This document shows, piece by piece, positions 34,653 to 41,736 of a DNA stretch of 64,000 bases. Below the pieces are notes generated by a model. The model saw nothing but the letters and a program-made list of their open reading frames with translations, had not been told where the DNA came from and made no database searches. Positions within the stretch are counted from its first letter, which is position 1. Every line of letters begins with the position of its first letter. The stretch is from Neorhizobium tomejilense (GTDB lineage: Bacteria > Pseudomonadota > Alphaproteobacteria > Rhizobiales > Rhizobiaceae): assembly GCA_002968845.1 (NCBI GenBank), contig PVBG01000013.1, forward strand, positions 124,001 to 188,000. Reading direction: 5' to 3'. A program made the translations under genes and the position numbers.

Positions 34653-35059
34653 GATGGCATGTCCTCGTGGTGATGAAAGGGTGGAATACGGGCCGTCATG
34701 CCCTTGCCGCGCAGGCAGGTCGGGCGGCCGCGAAGGGGAAGGAAGCCGCGCTCGTCCTCGGCCAGCATCATCGCGCCGGTGACGATGTCCTCGACATTGT
34801 CGAGCGACAGGTGGCCGAAGACATAGGACCAGCCGCTCTTGTGGTTGAAGGCGGCGCTCGGGCTTTTTTCGCAATTGGCAAGGCAGGTGACCGGCTTAAC
34901 AGCGAGCGGCTTGCCGCTTGCGGCCTCGCGCAGCGCCGCGATCAGTGCAATGCCCGGCCGGATTTCGCCGTCGGACGCGTCACGGCAATTGGTGCAGACG
35001 AAAATCGTCACATCTGCCGGGCCGGCGGTTGCCGGATCATCTGGTCGGTGGTCACTCAT
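34649..35059 (-). CDS. DUF1636 family (2Fe-2S ferredoxin-like) metal-related protein
   Basis: 136 residues with VTIFVCTNCRDA and CLANCEKSPSAAF, which give a CxxC...CxxxC set like thioredoxin-fold 2Fe-2S ferredoxins. A YVFGHLSLDNVEDIV segment and HHHED near the end are also present. DUF1636 proteins are often found beside cobW and cobalt genes; a role in metal handling is inferred. First gene downstream of the minus-strand cobalamin riboswitch and coupled to cobW. Confidence 0.82.
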   Translation of the reverse strand: MSDHRPDDPATAGPADVTIFVCTNCRDASDGEIRPGIALIAALREAASGKPLAVKPVTCLANCEKSPSAAFNHKSGWSYVFGHLSLDNVEDIVTGAMMLAEDERGFLPLRGRPTCLRGKGMTARIPPFHHHEDMPS

Positions 35060-35179
35060 CGGTCAGCCGCGTTCCCGCCGGGGTCGAAAAATCGGGGCGC
35101 GGAGCAGAAGGTCGAAATCCTCTGCGGTGATCGAGAAACTTCCTCCGGAGCACCCCGCCCGGTGAAGCAAAACTAATCG

Positions 35180-35365
35180 GACGGCAGGTCTCCTGGCTCG
35201 CGGGTCGTCGCCATTTGCCTGCCTTCCCAGGATACCGTTGGCCGGATTTCCCAGTGGCTTGACGGCCGGACGGCCGTTTTAGGCAATGGCTCGCCGCCTA
35301 CAGTTGCGGGGGCAGCCGCGGCATTGATCCCGGAAAAAGGGGTCGCACCGCATTCTCTCTTAGCC
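35180..35365 (-). promoter_or_regulatory. Cobalamin riboswitch for the DUF1636-cobWNGHIJ arm
   Basis: On the minus strand the conserved elements appear in order: ATGCGGTGCGAC, GCTGCCCCCGCAACTGT (B12-box region), AGCCACTGGGAAA, CTGGGAAGGC, and the closing GAGCCAGGAGACCTGCC at 35183-35199. This is a complete AdoCbl riboswitch about 120 bases before the first gene. It should repress the operon when cobalamin is plentiful. Confidence 0.95.
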
Positions 35366-35398
35366 CTCCCCGTTGCCGGAAAGGGACCATCTCCTTTC

Positions 35399-35427
35399 AA
35401 GTAAGCCCGGTCGCAGGCCCATGTCAA
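35399..35427 (-). promoter_or_regulatory. Predicted promoter of the left cobalamin arm
   Basis: On the minus strand, TTGACA (35422-35427), a 17-base spacer and TTACTT (35399-35404), placed to start transcription just before the riboswitch. Confidence 0.55.
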
Positions 35428-35443
35428 TGCGTCGCAAAGGCGA

Positions 35444-35471
35444 TTGCCGTGACGCCGAATTCGTCTATAGT
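35444..35471 (+). promoter_or_regulatory. Predicted promoter of the right cobalamin arm
   Basis: TTGCCG (35444-35449), a 16-base spacer and TATAGT (35466-35471). Its -35 is 16 bases from the -35 of the divergent promoter, so an activator bound between them could serve both. Confidence 0.55.
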
Positions 35472-35494
35472 GACCGAGCCTATGGTGCCCGAAA

Positions 35495-35685
35495 GGGTTT
35501 TAGAGGGAATGCGGTGCGACGGAATTCTGCCGTCCAACCCGCGGCTGCCCCCGCAACTGTAAGCGGAAAGTCTTTACCCAAAACGGCCGTCCGGCCGTCA
35601 AGCCACTGGGAAATCCGGCCAACGGTATCCTGGGAAGGCGGGAGAAGGCGTCCGATCCGCGAGCCAGGAGACCTGCCAGAGGCGG
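35495..35685 (+). promoter_or_regulatory. Cobalamin riboswitch for cbtBA-cobOQ
   Basis: All conserved blocks appear on the plus strand: ATGCGGTGCGAC, GCTGCCCCCGCAACTGTAAGCGG, AGCCACTGGGAAA, CTGGGAAGGCG and GAGCCAGGAGACCTGCC at 35661-35677. It lies ~50 bases before cbtB. Confidence 0.96.
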
Positions 35686-35731
35686 CAAAGAACGTGAACG
35701 GCCCTCGGGTGGAGGGCGAAAGGACGAGACC

Positions 35732-35908
35732 ATGGTTACGAATTCTGCTGCAACTGCAGTCGGCATTTCCGCTTCGAAGATCATTCCCCTCAGCATGACG
35801 GCCCTGCTCGGCCTGTTCATCGTCGGCTTTGTCGGCTTCTCTCATCTGGAAGTCGTCCATAACGCCGCGCATGACACGCGCCACTCGCTCGCCTTCCCCT
35901 GCCACTGA
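35732..35908 (+). CDS. cbtB: CbtB, small subunit of a predicted cobalt transporter
   Basis: 58 residues: a short N-terminal part, one transmembrane helix (about residues 17-37, LSMTALLGLFIVGFVGF), and a His-rich tail with HLEVVHNAAHDTRH and final PCH. This is the CbtB pattern, in which the His cluster is thought to bind cobalt. AAGGA lies before the ATG at 35732. It follows directly after the riboswitch and is 13 bases from cbtA. Confidence 0.9.
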   Translation: MVTNSAATAVGISASKIIPLSMTALLGLFIVGFVGFSHLEVVHNAAHDTRHSLAFPCH

Positions 35909-35921
35909 GGAGTTCTCCCCA

Positions 35922-36683
35922 ATGTCGTTGTTTCGCAACATCGTCTTCACGGCGGTGATCGCCGGGCTTTTGTCCGGACTGCTGCTTACCGTGATGCAGA
36001 GCTTCTCCACCGTGCCGCTGATCCTGCAGGCGGAAGTGTTCGAGAATGCCGCGCCCGAGGCAGGCCACAGCCATGATGCTGCGCCGGCCGCAGGTGCCAC
36101 GGCATCGGCCGCCGAGCATCACCACGGCGACGAAGCGTGGGCTCCCGCCGATGGCTTCGAGCGTTTCATCTATACTGCTGCCGCAGACATGCTGTCGGCT
36201 ATCGGTTTTGCCCTTGTCCTGGTTGCCGCCTCGGAAGCGTTCGGCGGCTTCAAGGGCTGGCGCGGCGGCCTGATGTTCGGCATTGCCGGCTTCCTCGCCG
36301 TCATCCTTGCGCCCGGCCTCGGCCTGCCGCCGGAACTGCCCGGCATGCCGGCTGCGGAACTCGGCCCGCGCCAGATCTGGTGGGTCTCGACGGCGGTCTG
36401 CACGGCAGTGGGTCTCGGCCTGCTCGCCTATACCCGCTCGGCTGTGTTTGCAGCCCTTGCGATCGTGCTGCTGATCGCCCCGCATCTGGTCGGCGCGCCG
36501 CTGCCGCCAAGCCATGAAACGGCGGTCCCGATGGATCCCCATGCCCGCTTCGTCAACGCCGTCTACGCCACCAACCTGGTGTTCTGGGCGGTGCTCGGTG
36601 CGCTGGCCGGGGTCGTCCGCGAAAAGTTCCGCGCTGGCGAGGAAGCTTCTGCCGGATCTCCGGCGAAGCTTGCTTCCCGGTGA
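35922..36683 (+). CDS. cbtA: CbtA, membrane subunit of a predicted cobalt transporter
   Basis: 253 residues with about six membrane helices. It begins MSLFRNIVFTAVIAGLLSG. A His-rich periplasmic loop (HSHDAAPAAG... AEHHHGDE) lies near residues 48-70, and VPMDPHARFVNAVYATNLVFW is found near the end. CbtA/CbtB pairs are riboswitch-controlled cobalt uptake candidates in alphaproteobacteria lacking CbiMNQO. The ATG at 35922 with AGGAG upstream is preferred to an earlier in-frame start that would overlap cbtB. The stop overlaps the GTG of cobO. Confidence 0.9.
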   Translation: MSLFRNIVFTAVIAGLLSGLLLTVMQSFSTVPLILQAEVFENAAPEAGHSHDAAPAAGATASAAEHHHGDEAWAPADGFERFIYTAAADMLSAIGFALVLVAASEAFGGFKGWRGGLMFGIAGFLAVILAPGLGLPPELPGMPAAELGPRQIWWVSTAVCTAVGLGLLAYTRSAVFAALAIVLLIAPHLVGAPLPPSHETAVPMDPHARFVNAVYATNLVFWAVLGALAGVVREKFRAGEEASAGSPAKLASR

Positions 36684-37294
36684 AGGAGATCGACGAGGCG
36701 TCCGTCGAGCGTCACCGCGCCAAGATGGCGAACCGCAAGGCGGTTCAGGATGCGGAAGTGGCCGAGAAGACCCAGGAAAAGGGTCTTCTCATCGTCCATA
36801 CCGGGCCTGGCAAGGGCAAATCCACAGCCGCCTTCGGCTTGGCGCTGCGCATGCTCGGCAACAACCGCCGGGTCGGCGTCGTACAGTTCATCAAGGGCGC
36901 ATGGTCGACCGGGGAGCAGCCGGCGCTCGCCGTCTTCGGCGACCGCGTCGTCTGGCACACGATGGGCGAAGGTTTTACCTGGGAGACCCAGGACCTGAAG
37001 CGCGACGTCGCCGCGGCGGAAAAGGCCTGGGAAAAGGCACTCGAGTTGATGGCGGACGAGACGATCGGGCTCGTCATCCTCGACGAACTCAACATAGCGC
37101 TTCGTTATGACTATCTCGATCTCGACAAGATCGTCGCCGCGCTACAGGCACGGCGGCCGGATCTGCATGTGGTCGCTACCGGCCGTAACGCCAAGCCGGC
37201 GCTGATCGAGGCCGCCGACATGGTGACCGAGATGTCGCTGGTCAAACACCACTTCAAGGCGGGCGTGAAGGCCCAGGCCGGCATCGAGTTTTAG
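36680..37294 (+). CDS. cobO: Cob(I)yrinic acid a,c-diamide adenosyltransferase
   Basis: 204 residues with the P-loop HTGPGKGKSTAAFGLALR near residue 40. VGVVQFIKGAW, WETQDLKRD and LVILDELNIALRY are typical of CobA/CobO (BtuR). It transfers the adenosyl group from ATP to cobalt. The start is GTG at 36680, overlapping the cbtA stop (GTGA). Confidence 0.95.
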   Translation: MKEIDEASVERHRAKMANRKAVQDAEVAEKTQEKGLLIVHTGPGKGKSTAAFGLALRMLGNNRRVGVVQFIKGAWSTGEQPALAVFGDRVVWHTMGEGFTWETQDLKRDVAAAEKAWEKALELMADETIGLVILDELNIALRYDYLDLDKIVAALQARRPDLHVVATGRNAKPALIEAADMVTEMSLVKHHFKAGVKAQAGIEF

Positions 37295-37296
37295 CC

Positions 37297-38766
37297 ATGG
37301 TTCGGGTCAAGCCAGCTCGGGCGCTGATGTTTCAGGGAACGGGCTCGGATGTGGGCAAGTCGCTGGTCGTCGCCGGACTTGCCCGGGCCTTTACGCTGCG
37401 CGGCCTGAAGATCATGCCGTTCAAGCCGCAGAACATGTCGAACAATGCCGCGGTCACCGCGGATGGCGGCGAAATCGGCCGGGCGCAGGCGTTGCAGGCG
37501 CGCGCCGCCGGCGCGCCGCTCAGCGTCCACATGAACCCGGTGCTCCTGAAGCCGCAGAGCGAGGTCGGGGCGCAGGTGGTGGTGCAAGGCAGGGTCGAAG
37601 GCAATGCCAAGGCCGCCGAGTATCAGATGCTCAAGCGGACACTGATGCCGCGTGTCCTGGAAAGTTTCGACATCCTTCGCAACCAGGCCGATCTCGTCCT
37701 GGTTGAAGGTGCCGGCAGCGCCTCGGAAATCAATCTTCGCCACAACGACATCGCCAATATGGGATTTGCGCGGGCGGCGGACGTGCCGGTGGTGCTGATC
37801 GGCGATATCGACCGCGGCGGGGTGATTGCCAGCCTCGCCGGTACTCGTCTGGTGCTCGATCCCGAAGATGCGGCGATGATCCGGGGCTTTATCGTCAATC
37901 GTTTTCGGGGCGATCCGGCCCTGTTCGCCGACGGCATGCGGATGATCGGGGAACTCACGGGCTGGCATTCGGTCGGGCTGTTGCCGCATTTTGCCGACGC
38001 GGCCCGGCTGCCGGCCGAAGATGCGCTTGGCCTCAATGCACCGTCAGTGCGGAAGGCTGGCGCGAAGATCAGGATCGCGGTGCCGATCCTGCCGCATATC
38101 TCCAATTTCGACGATCTCGATCCGCTGGAAGCGGAGCCGGATGTCGATCTCATCCGGGTCCGGCCGGGACAGGCCATTCCCGGCGATTGCGATCTCGTGC
38201 TGCTCACCGGTTCGAAGGCGACGATATCCGATCTGCGGGCGCTGAAGGCGGCCGGTTTCGAGGTGGATATTGCAGCGCATGTCCGCCGTGGCGGGCGGGT
38301 GCTCGGTCTCTGCGGCGGGTATCAGATGCTTGGAAAAACCGTTTCCGATCCGGAAGGAACCGAAGGGCCACCCGGATCGATCGAAGGGTTGAGCTTGCTG
38401 GATGTGGAGACGGTTCTTTCCGGGGATAAACGGCTGGAGGCCGTCTCGGGTGAAAGCTTCGACGGAATTTCTCTGTCCGGTTATGAAATGCATATCGGAC
38501 GGACGTCCGGCACGGATTGCCGATGCCCATTCTCGATCATCGACGGCAACCCGGAAGGCGCGATATCGGCGGATGGCCGGGTCTGGGGCACCTATCTTCA
38601 CGGTCTGTTTTCCGACGATCGGCAGCGGTCGGCCTGGCTGACGCGGCTCGGAGGTTCTACCTCCGGCCTCGATTACGAGGCAGGCGTGGACGCGGTGCTG
38701 GACCGGCTGGCCGCCCATATGGAAAAGCATCTCGATCTCGATGGGCTGCTCAAACTTGCCAGATGA
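37297..38766 (+). CDS. cobQ: Cobyric acid synthase
   Basis: 489 residues. LMFQGTGSDVGKSLVVAGL P-loop, IMPFKPQNMSNNAAVT, and a C-terminal amidotransferase-like domain with LGLCGGYQMLG (catalytic Cys near residue 336) and GYEMHIGRT. It adds four amides at b, d, e and g. It starts two bases after cobO, and its 3' end overlaps the oppositely oriented cobD by 17 bases. Confidence 0.96.
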   Translation: MVRVKPARALMFQGTGSDVGKSLVVAGLARAFTLRGLKIMPFKPQNMSNNAAVTADGGEIGRAQALQARAAGAPLSVHMNPVLLKPQSEVGAQVVVQGRVEGNAKAAEYQMLKRTLMPRVLESFDILRNQADLVLVEGAGSASEINLRHNDIANMGFARAADVPVVLIGDIDRGGVIASLAGTRLVLDPEDAAMIRGFIVNRFRGDPALFADGMRMIGELTGWHSVGLLPHFADAARLPAEDALGLNAPSVRKAGAKIRIAVPILPHISNFDDLDPLEAEPDVDLIRVRPGQAIPGDCDLVLLTGSKATISDLRALKAAGFEVDIAAHVRRGGRVLGLCGGYQMLGKTVSDPEGTEGPPGSIEGLSLLDVETVLSGDKRLEAVSGESFDGISLSGYEMHIGRTSGTDCRCPFSIIDGNPEGAISADGRVWGTYLHGLFSDDRQRSAWLTRLGGSTSGLDYEAGVDAVLDRLAAHMEKHLDLDGLLKLAR

Positions 38767-39715
38767 TCCACGCCAGGAGGCCGAAAAGGCCGATCAGCAG
38801 AGCGTCGGCGACGCGGGCGAGTTTCAGCGCGCGGCGAATGTCGTCGTAGGTGAGCTCGGAGCGACCGCCCTCGCCCATGAATCGTGCCTCGATCATCTGT
38901 CCGCCATAGCTGCGCGGCCCGGCGAGCGCAATGCCGAGCGCGCCGGCCATCGCCGCTTCCGGCCAGCCGGCATTCGGCGAGCGGTGATGGCGGGCATCCC
39001 GCCTGATGGCGCGGATGGCGTTGCCCGGCGAGGCGCGATCGATGAAACCTGCTGCTACCACGAAAAGAAGGGCGCTCAGGCGCGAGGCGGGCAGGTTGAT
39101 GAGATCGTCGAAACGCGCGGCCGCCCAGCCGAAGGCCTCGTAACGCGGCAGCTTGTGGCCGATCATGCTGTCGGCGGTATTGGCCGCCTTGTAGCCGACG
39201 CCCCCCGCAAGACCGCCGATCCCCATCCAGAAGGCCGGCGCCACGACGCCGTCCGAAAAATTCTCGGCCAGGCTCTCGATCGCTGCCCGGCAGACGCCGG
39301 CTTCGTCGAGCTTTTCCGGATCGCGCCCAACGATTTTCGAGACCGCTTTCCGCCCGGCATCCAGGCCTCCGTATCGCAGCGCCGTCGCCACGGCCTCGAC
39401 ATGGGTTTCAAGGCTCTTCTGCGCCGGCAGGCTCGCAGCGATGAGGACCAGCAGGATCGGCCCGAGGGGGATCATTCTCAGGTCGTATTCGATCACCAGG
39501 CCGAGCAGGATGGTGATCCCGAGAAGTGCCAGAAGCGCGAACACGCCCTTTCGCTTGCGCGTGGAGAAGTCGTCGCTTTCGCGGTTCAGATCGCGGTCGA
39601 GCCGGGATATCAATGCGCCGATCCAGGTGACCGGATGGCCGATGCGCCGGAACAGCCAATCCGGATAACCCACGATGCGCTCCGTAATCAGGGCGAAAAA
39701 TGCGAGAAGGAACAT
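38750..39715 (-). CDS. cobD: Adenosylcobinamide-phosphate synthase (CbiB)
   Basis: 321 residues, a membrane protein with about four to six helices. It has PVTWIGALISRLD, ESLAENFSDGVVAPAFW, KAANTADSMIGHKLPRYEAFGWAAARFDD and RDARHHRSPNAGWPEAAMAGAL, all typical of CbiB. It joins aminopropanol phosphate to cobyric acid. Its ATG (39713-39715) shares the palindrome CATG with the ATG of cobC on the other strand. It has no visible promoter room outside cobC. Confidence 0.95.
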   Translation of the reverse strand: MFLLAFFALITERIVGYPDWLFRRIGHPVTWIGALISRLDRDLNRESDDFSTRKRKGVFALLALLGITILLGLVIEYDLRMIPLGPILLVLIAASLPAQKSLETHVEAVATALRYGGLDAGRKAVSKIVGRDPEKLDEAGVCRAAIESLAENFSDGVVAPAFWMGIGGLAGGVGYKAANTADSMIGHKLPRYEAFGWAAARFDDLINLPASRLSALLFVVAAGFIDRASPGNAIRAIRRDARHHRSPNAGWPEAAMAGALGIALAGPRSYGGQMIEARFMGEGGRSELTYDDIRRALKLARVADALLIGLFGLLAWIIWQV

Positions 39716-40742
39716 GAAGTTGGCAGGCCCTGAGATTGGCGGTGAAATTGGCGATCCGATACAGCACGGCGGCAATCTTTCCCGTGCCCGGGCGCTGTTT
39801 CCATATGCGCCGGAACACTGGGTCGATCTTTCCACCGGTATCAGCCCGCATTCCTATCCGTATTCGCCCCTGCCCGACAATGCTTTCACGCGACTGCCCG
39901 ATGTCGCATCGGCGGAAAGGCTGAAGGCCCTTGCCGCTGCTGCTTACGGCGCGCCATCGGCCGCACATGTCGCGGCGGGGCCGGGGACGCAGATCCTGCT
40001 GCCGATGGCTGCGGATCTCATCACCCGGAAAGGCCGCGCCGCGGTTCTTTCGCCCACCTATGCGGAGCATGCCCGCGCGGCGCGGCTTTCCGGCTTCGAG
40101 GTCACCGAAACCGACGATCTGGATCGCTTGGCGGAAGCGGACCTCGCCGTCATCGTCAATCCCAACAACCCGACCGGACGGATCGTCCCGCGTGGCGACC
40201 TTTTGGCGCTCGCAGCAGTCATGCGCGCGAAGGGTGGGCTGCTGGTCGTCGACGAAGCGTTCATGGACGTCTCGGAAGCATCGAGCGTCACCGACGCAGT
40301 GGACGCCGGCGGGCTGGCGGTGCTGCGCTCCTTCGGCAAGTTCTACGGCATGGCCGGCCTGCGGCTCGGCTTCGTGATTTCGCATCCGGAAACCGTGGCG
40401 AGAATCGAGAACCGGCTGGGTCCCTGGGCGGTGTCCGGTCCGGCATTGCACGTGGCGAACGAGGCACTCGCCGATGCCGGATGGCAGGGCGCGATGCGGC
40501 TGAGGTTGAAGGAGGATGCGGCGCGGATGGATGCCCTGCTCGGCGCTGCGGGAATACCTGTCACGGGTGGGACGTCGCTGTTCCGGTTCATCCGCGATCC
40601 ACGCGCGCAGGCAATTTTCCGGCATCTTGGAGAGCGGGGCATTCTGGTGCGCCGGTTCGAGGAACGGCCCGAGGATCTGAGGATCGGCCTTCCATGCGAG
40701 AATGACAGGCCGCGGCTCGAAGAAGCCTTGAAAACTATTTAG
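39714..40742 (+). CDS. cobC: Threonine-phosphate decarboxylase (aminotransferase class I fold)
   Basis: 342 residues, a PLP enzyme with STGISPHSYP, IVNPNNPTGRI, VVDEAFMD and the PLP lysine in SFGKFYGMAGLRLGF. In P. denitrificans nomenclature CobC supplies (R)-1-amino-2-propanol phosphate. AGAAGGA lies before the ATG at 39714. The start codons of cobC and cobD overlap by two bases. The 3' end overlaps the P1 peptidase gene by 8 bases. Confidence 0.94.
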   Translation: MKLAGPEIGGEIGDPIQHGGNLSRARALFPYAPEHWVDLSTGISPHSYPYSPLPDNAFTRLPDVASAERLKALAAAAYGAPSAAHVAAGPGTQILLPMAADLITRKGRAAVLSPTYAEHARAARLSGFEVTETDDLDRLAEADLAVIVNPNNPTGRIVPRGDLLALAAVMRAKGGLLVVDEAFMDVSEASSVTDAVDAGGLAVLRSFGKFYGMAGLRLGFVISHPETVARIENRLGPWAVSGPALHVANEALADAGWQGAMRLRLKEDAARMDALLGAAGIPVTGGTSLFRFIRDPRAQAIFRHLGERGILVRRFEERPEDLRIGLPCENDRPRLEEALKTI

Positions 40743-41733
40743 CCGGCGAAGTGAATTTGTCACGCCGCGCGATCTGGGCGCTTGCATTGGGCAAAGCCGT
40801 CGCCTCGTAGACGCCGCGGGCCACAGCACGCGCGGTCACAAGCGTTGCCAGATGGCAGATTTCCATGAAATCCGATGGCTCGCTTAAAGGTTTCGCACCG
40901 GTCGCCGCCGAAAAGATCGTGTCGCCGTCGAAGGGCAGGTGGGCCGGCAAGATTGCCCTGGCAAGCCCGTCATGGGCGAGGATGGAAAGCCGGTGCGCCT
41001 GTGCCTTGGTCAGCACGGCATCGGTGACGATGACGCCTATCGTCGTCGACGTCACATTGCGGCCCTTGAGGCGCATGCGGTTGTCAAAGGTCGGAGGCAG
41101 CCCAAGCCCGCCGAACTCCTTGTCTTCTTCAAAGGGAGCGGCCCAGAAATGCGGGCCTTCGCCTATCGTCGCCGAGCCAAGGGCATTGGCGGCAACCAGG
41201 GCCGCGACGGTATGGCCTGTCGAAGTCCGGGCGCTTGCCGAGCCGATGCCACCCTTGAACGTTGCCGTCGTGGCGCCTGTTCCGGCGCCGATGGTTCCGA
41301 GCCCGAATTCACCCTTGGCGGCGACCCGGAAGGCCTCGTAACCCATGTCGCGATAGGGCGAATGCAGGCCCCAGTCCTTGTCGCCGCCGTTCAGGAGATC
41401 CATCAGGATCGCCTGTGGCACGATCGGCACGCGGACGCTGCCGACCTGGAAACCGCGGCCGATTTCGCGCAGGCCCGATTGCACGCCGCCGGCCGCATCG
41501 AGACCGAAGGCGGAACCACCGGACAGCACGAAGGCATCGACCGTCTGTACAGTCATAGAAGGATCGAGCAGGGCAGTATCCCGCCCGCCCGGCGCGCCGC
41601 CGAGCACGGAGCCGGAGGCGATCGCCGGTTCGTCGAAGACGATCGCGGTGACGCCTGAACCCAAGGCTAGATCGGTGGCATGGCCGACGGCCACGCCTTC
41701 GATATCGGTCAACAGGTTCAGCAATCCCGTCAT
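40735..41733 (-). CDS. P1 family (DmpA/BapA-type) self-cleaving peptidase
   Basis: 332 residues with the N-terminal nucleophile aminopeptidase fold. It has the TVQTVDAFVLSGGSAFGLDAAGGV block, GTIGAGTGATTATFKGGIGSAS with the likely autocleavage site before the Ser in GGIGSAS, and TTIGVIVTDAVLTKAQ. Members cleave beta-peptides, D-amino-acid amides or lactams. It starts three bases after amaB, so it belongs to that operon. It could open or trim a cyclic lysine derivative there, by inference. Confidence 0.85.
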   Translation of the reverse strand: MTGLLNLLTDIEGVAVGHATDLALGSGVTAIVFDEPAIASGSVLGGAPGGRDTALLDPSMTVQTVDAFVLSGGSAFGLDAAGGVQSGLREIGRGFQVGSVRVPIVPQAILMDLLNGGDKDWGLHSPYRDMGYEAFRVAAKGEFGLGTIGAGTGATTATFKGGIGSASARTSTGHTVAALVAANALGSATIGEGPHFWAAPFEEDKEFGGLGLPPTFDNRMRLKGRNVTSTTIGVIVTDAVLTKAQAHRLSILAHDGLARAILPAHLPFDGDTIFSAATGAKPLSEPSDFMEICHLATLVTARAVARGVYEATALPNASAQIARRDKFTSPAK

Positions 41734-41736
41734 CGG

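Larger units (their letters stand above)
35221..35640. repeat. Exact 60-nt inverted repeat formed by two divergent riboswitches
   Basis: Bases 35221-35280 are the exact reverse complement of 35581-35640 (60 of 60). Shorter identical stretches lie outside (CCGCAACTGTA and GAGCCAGGAGACCTGCC). The repeat covers the middle of both cobalamin riboswitches, including peripheral stem sequence not required by the consensus. Confidence 0.97.

Noticed and set aside
35180..35685. The 60-nt inverted repeat as ends of an insertion sequence
   Set aside because: Both arms are functional riboswitch cores and the spacer holds promoters, with no transposase.
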